From Novosphingobium silvae (GTDB taxonomy: Bacteria; Pseudomonadota; Alphaproteobacteria; Sphingomonadales; Sphingomonadaceae), in contig NZ_WVTD01000001.1 of assembly GCF_009856825.1 (NCBI RefSeq), positions 186,001-250,000 of the forward strand: a DNA stretch of 64,000 nucleotides, read 5' to 3'. A model generated the notes under the pieces. It searched no databases. It saw only the letters and a program-made list of their open reading frames with translations, and was not told the origin of the DNA. The translations under genes were made by a program, and so were the position numbers. Positions within the stretch are counted from its first letter, which is position 1. The number at the start of each line of letters is the position of its first letter. Shown here one piece after another: positions 62,978 to 64,000 of the stretch.

Positions 62978-64000
62978 ATGAAGCATGGAATACTTCTGGC
63001 GTCGGTGGCCGGCGCCTGCATCGCGGCGCCCGCGGCGATGGCCCAGCAGCAGGCCGCCGCCCCGCAAGGCGGCATCGAGTCCACCGGCACGCACCGCTCC
63101 GACGACATCGTCGTCACTGCCACGGCGCTGCGGCAGCGGGCCGACCAGACCGTCACGCCCGTCCTCACGCTCAACGGCGACGATCTGGTCCACCGCCGCC
63201 AGGCGACACTGGGTGAGACCTTGGCAGGCCAGCCCGGCGTCAACTTCGACAACTTCGGCGGAGGCGCGAGCCGCCCCGTGATTCGCGGCCAGACCGCGCC
63301 CCGCGTGCAGGTGCTCTCCGACGCATCGCAGATCCAGGACGCCTCGCAGGTCTCGCCCGATCACGCGGTCGTCACCGAGCCGCTGCTGCTGCAGGGGATC
63401 GAGGTGCTTCGCGGCCCGGCGACGCTGCTCTACGGCGGCGGCGCGATCGGCGGCGCGGTGAACCTGCTCGACAGCAAGATCCCGACCTCGCTTCCCACCG
63501 ACGGCATCGAGGGCGCTGCGGAAGGCCGCCTCGGCACGGCCGACAACGAGCAGTCGCTGGTGGGCGGACTGACCGGCAGCATCGGCAATTTCGCGGTGCG
63601 GGTGGAGGGCGTCGCGCGCTCAAGCGACGACTACCGCGTCCCTTCCCGCTTCGGCGAGCGCCACGTCGACGGCTCGTACAACGACACCACGACCTGGTCG
63701 GTCGGCGGCGCGTGGGTGGGCGAGCGCGGGTATCTGGGCGCTGCCTATACGCGGCAGACCAGCGAATACGGACTGCCCGGCCACAGCCACGACTACGAGG
63801 ACTGCCACCCGCACGGCTCCAGCCTGCACTGCGGCGGGCACGACCACAGCCACGAGCATGATCACGACCATGAGCACGAACATGGCGGGGAGGAGCACGA
63901 GGTGCCCTACGTTCGCCTGCGCAGCGAACGGATCGACATCCGCAGCGACTACGAAGATCCGCTGCCCGGCTTCGAGCGCGTCCGCTTCCGCGCGGGACTG
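62978..64000 (+). CDS. TonB-dependent receptor, His-rich (ZnuD-like), 5' part
   Basis: Outer-membrane receptor for metal uptake powered by TonB. The gene is cut by the window end. Signal peptide is at residues 1-22 (LLASVAGACIAAPAAMA). A TonB box DDIVVTAT follows, then the plug domain (GQTAPRVQVLSDASQIQDASQ, GPATLLYGGGAIGGAVNL). Residues 288-308 form a His/Asp/Glu cluster (HDHSHEHDHDHEHEH), typical of zinc receptors such as ZnuD. Two Cys (DCHPHGSSLHCGG) precede it. An alternative start lies at 62954. Confidence 0.85.
   Translation, partial: MKHGILLASVAGACIAAPAAMAQQQAAAPQGGIESTGTHRSDDIVVTATALRQRADQTVTPVLTLNGDDLVHRRQATLGETLAGQPGVNFDNFGGGASRPVIRGQTAPRVQVLSDASQIQDASQVSPDHAVVTEPLLLQGIEVLRGPATLLYGGGAIGGAVNLLDSKIPTSLPTDGIEGAAEGRLGTADNEQSLVGGLTGSIGNFAVRVEGVARSSDDYRVPSRFGERHVDGSYNDTTTWSVGGAWVGERGYLGAAYTRQTSEYGLPGHSHDYEDCHPHGSSLHCGGHDHSHEHDHDHEHEHGGEEHEVPYVRLRSERIDIRSDYEDPLPGFERVRFRAGL

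Overview
The window is high-GC, densely coded bacterial chromosome that reads as an alphaproteobacterium of the order Sphingomonadales, most likely Novosphingobium or a close relative. This is inferred from protein style (sphingomonad-type IF-1, DUF4167 protein, plant-type GshA, Cdc48-like ATPase), the conserved block hisS-prfA-prmC-DUF4167, and codon use. No rRNA, tRNA, insertion sequence, prophage or CRISPR array was seen.

Layout. 1-9773: end of malate:quinone oxidoreductase, then ubiA, rsmE, gshA, a membrane methyltransferase, a YfgM-like protein with bamB, a glycosyltransferase and a hydrolase. 9859-17547: selO, an orphan astD-like dehydrogenase, two envelope proteins, rarD, dihydroorotase and an HPP membrane protein. 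17619-21247: a redox module in which pirin and a nitroreductase diverge from a LysR regulator, followed by ygfZ. 21251-23416: two paralogous acetyltransferases behind rplU-rpmA. 24778-29537: a tightly coupled minus-strand operon thrC-methyltransferase-folB-unknown-moaA-moaD-moaE with several TGATG junctions.

29759-37546 is the most accessory-looking part: a flavin-dependent oxidoreductase, an unusual 21-copy GCGAG tandem repeat, then a minus-strand oxidation cluster (aldehyde dehydrogenase, SDR, cytochrome P450, MDR reductase) divergent from a GabD-type dehydrogenase. It looks like an oxidative catabolic route for an unknown, perhaps terpenoid or cyclic, substrate. 37674-48997 is housekeeping: metK, lnt, DUF4167 protein, prmC, prfA, hisS, an M61 peptidase, ppa and a sulfurtransferase.

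49125-64000: an exported TPR-CHAT protein, glutathione peroxidase, an epimerase with a glutathione S-transferase, succinyl-CoA:3-ketoacid CoA-transferase scoAB, a universal stress protein, a non-coding stretch with an orphan terminator (possible small RNA), a two-ATPase-domain Cdc48-like protein, infA with a 50-residue follower, a cold-shock protein, an MscS channel, and the start of a TonB-dependent receptor with a His-rich loop behind a Zur-like inverted repeat. No single entry proves a new system. The best leads are the pentanucleotide repeat, the P450 cluster, the zinc-receptor operator, the possible small RNA before cdc48, and the exported CHAT protein.
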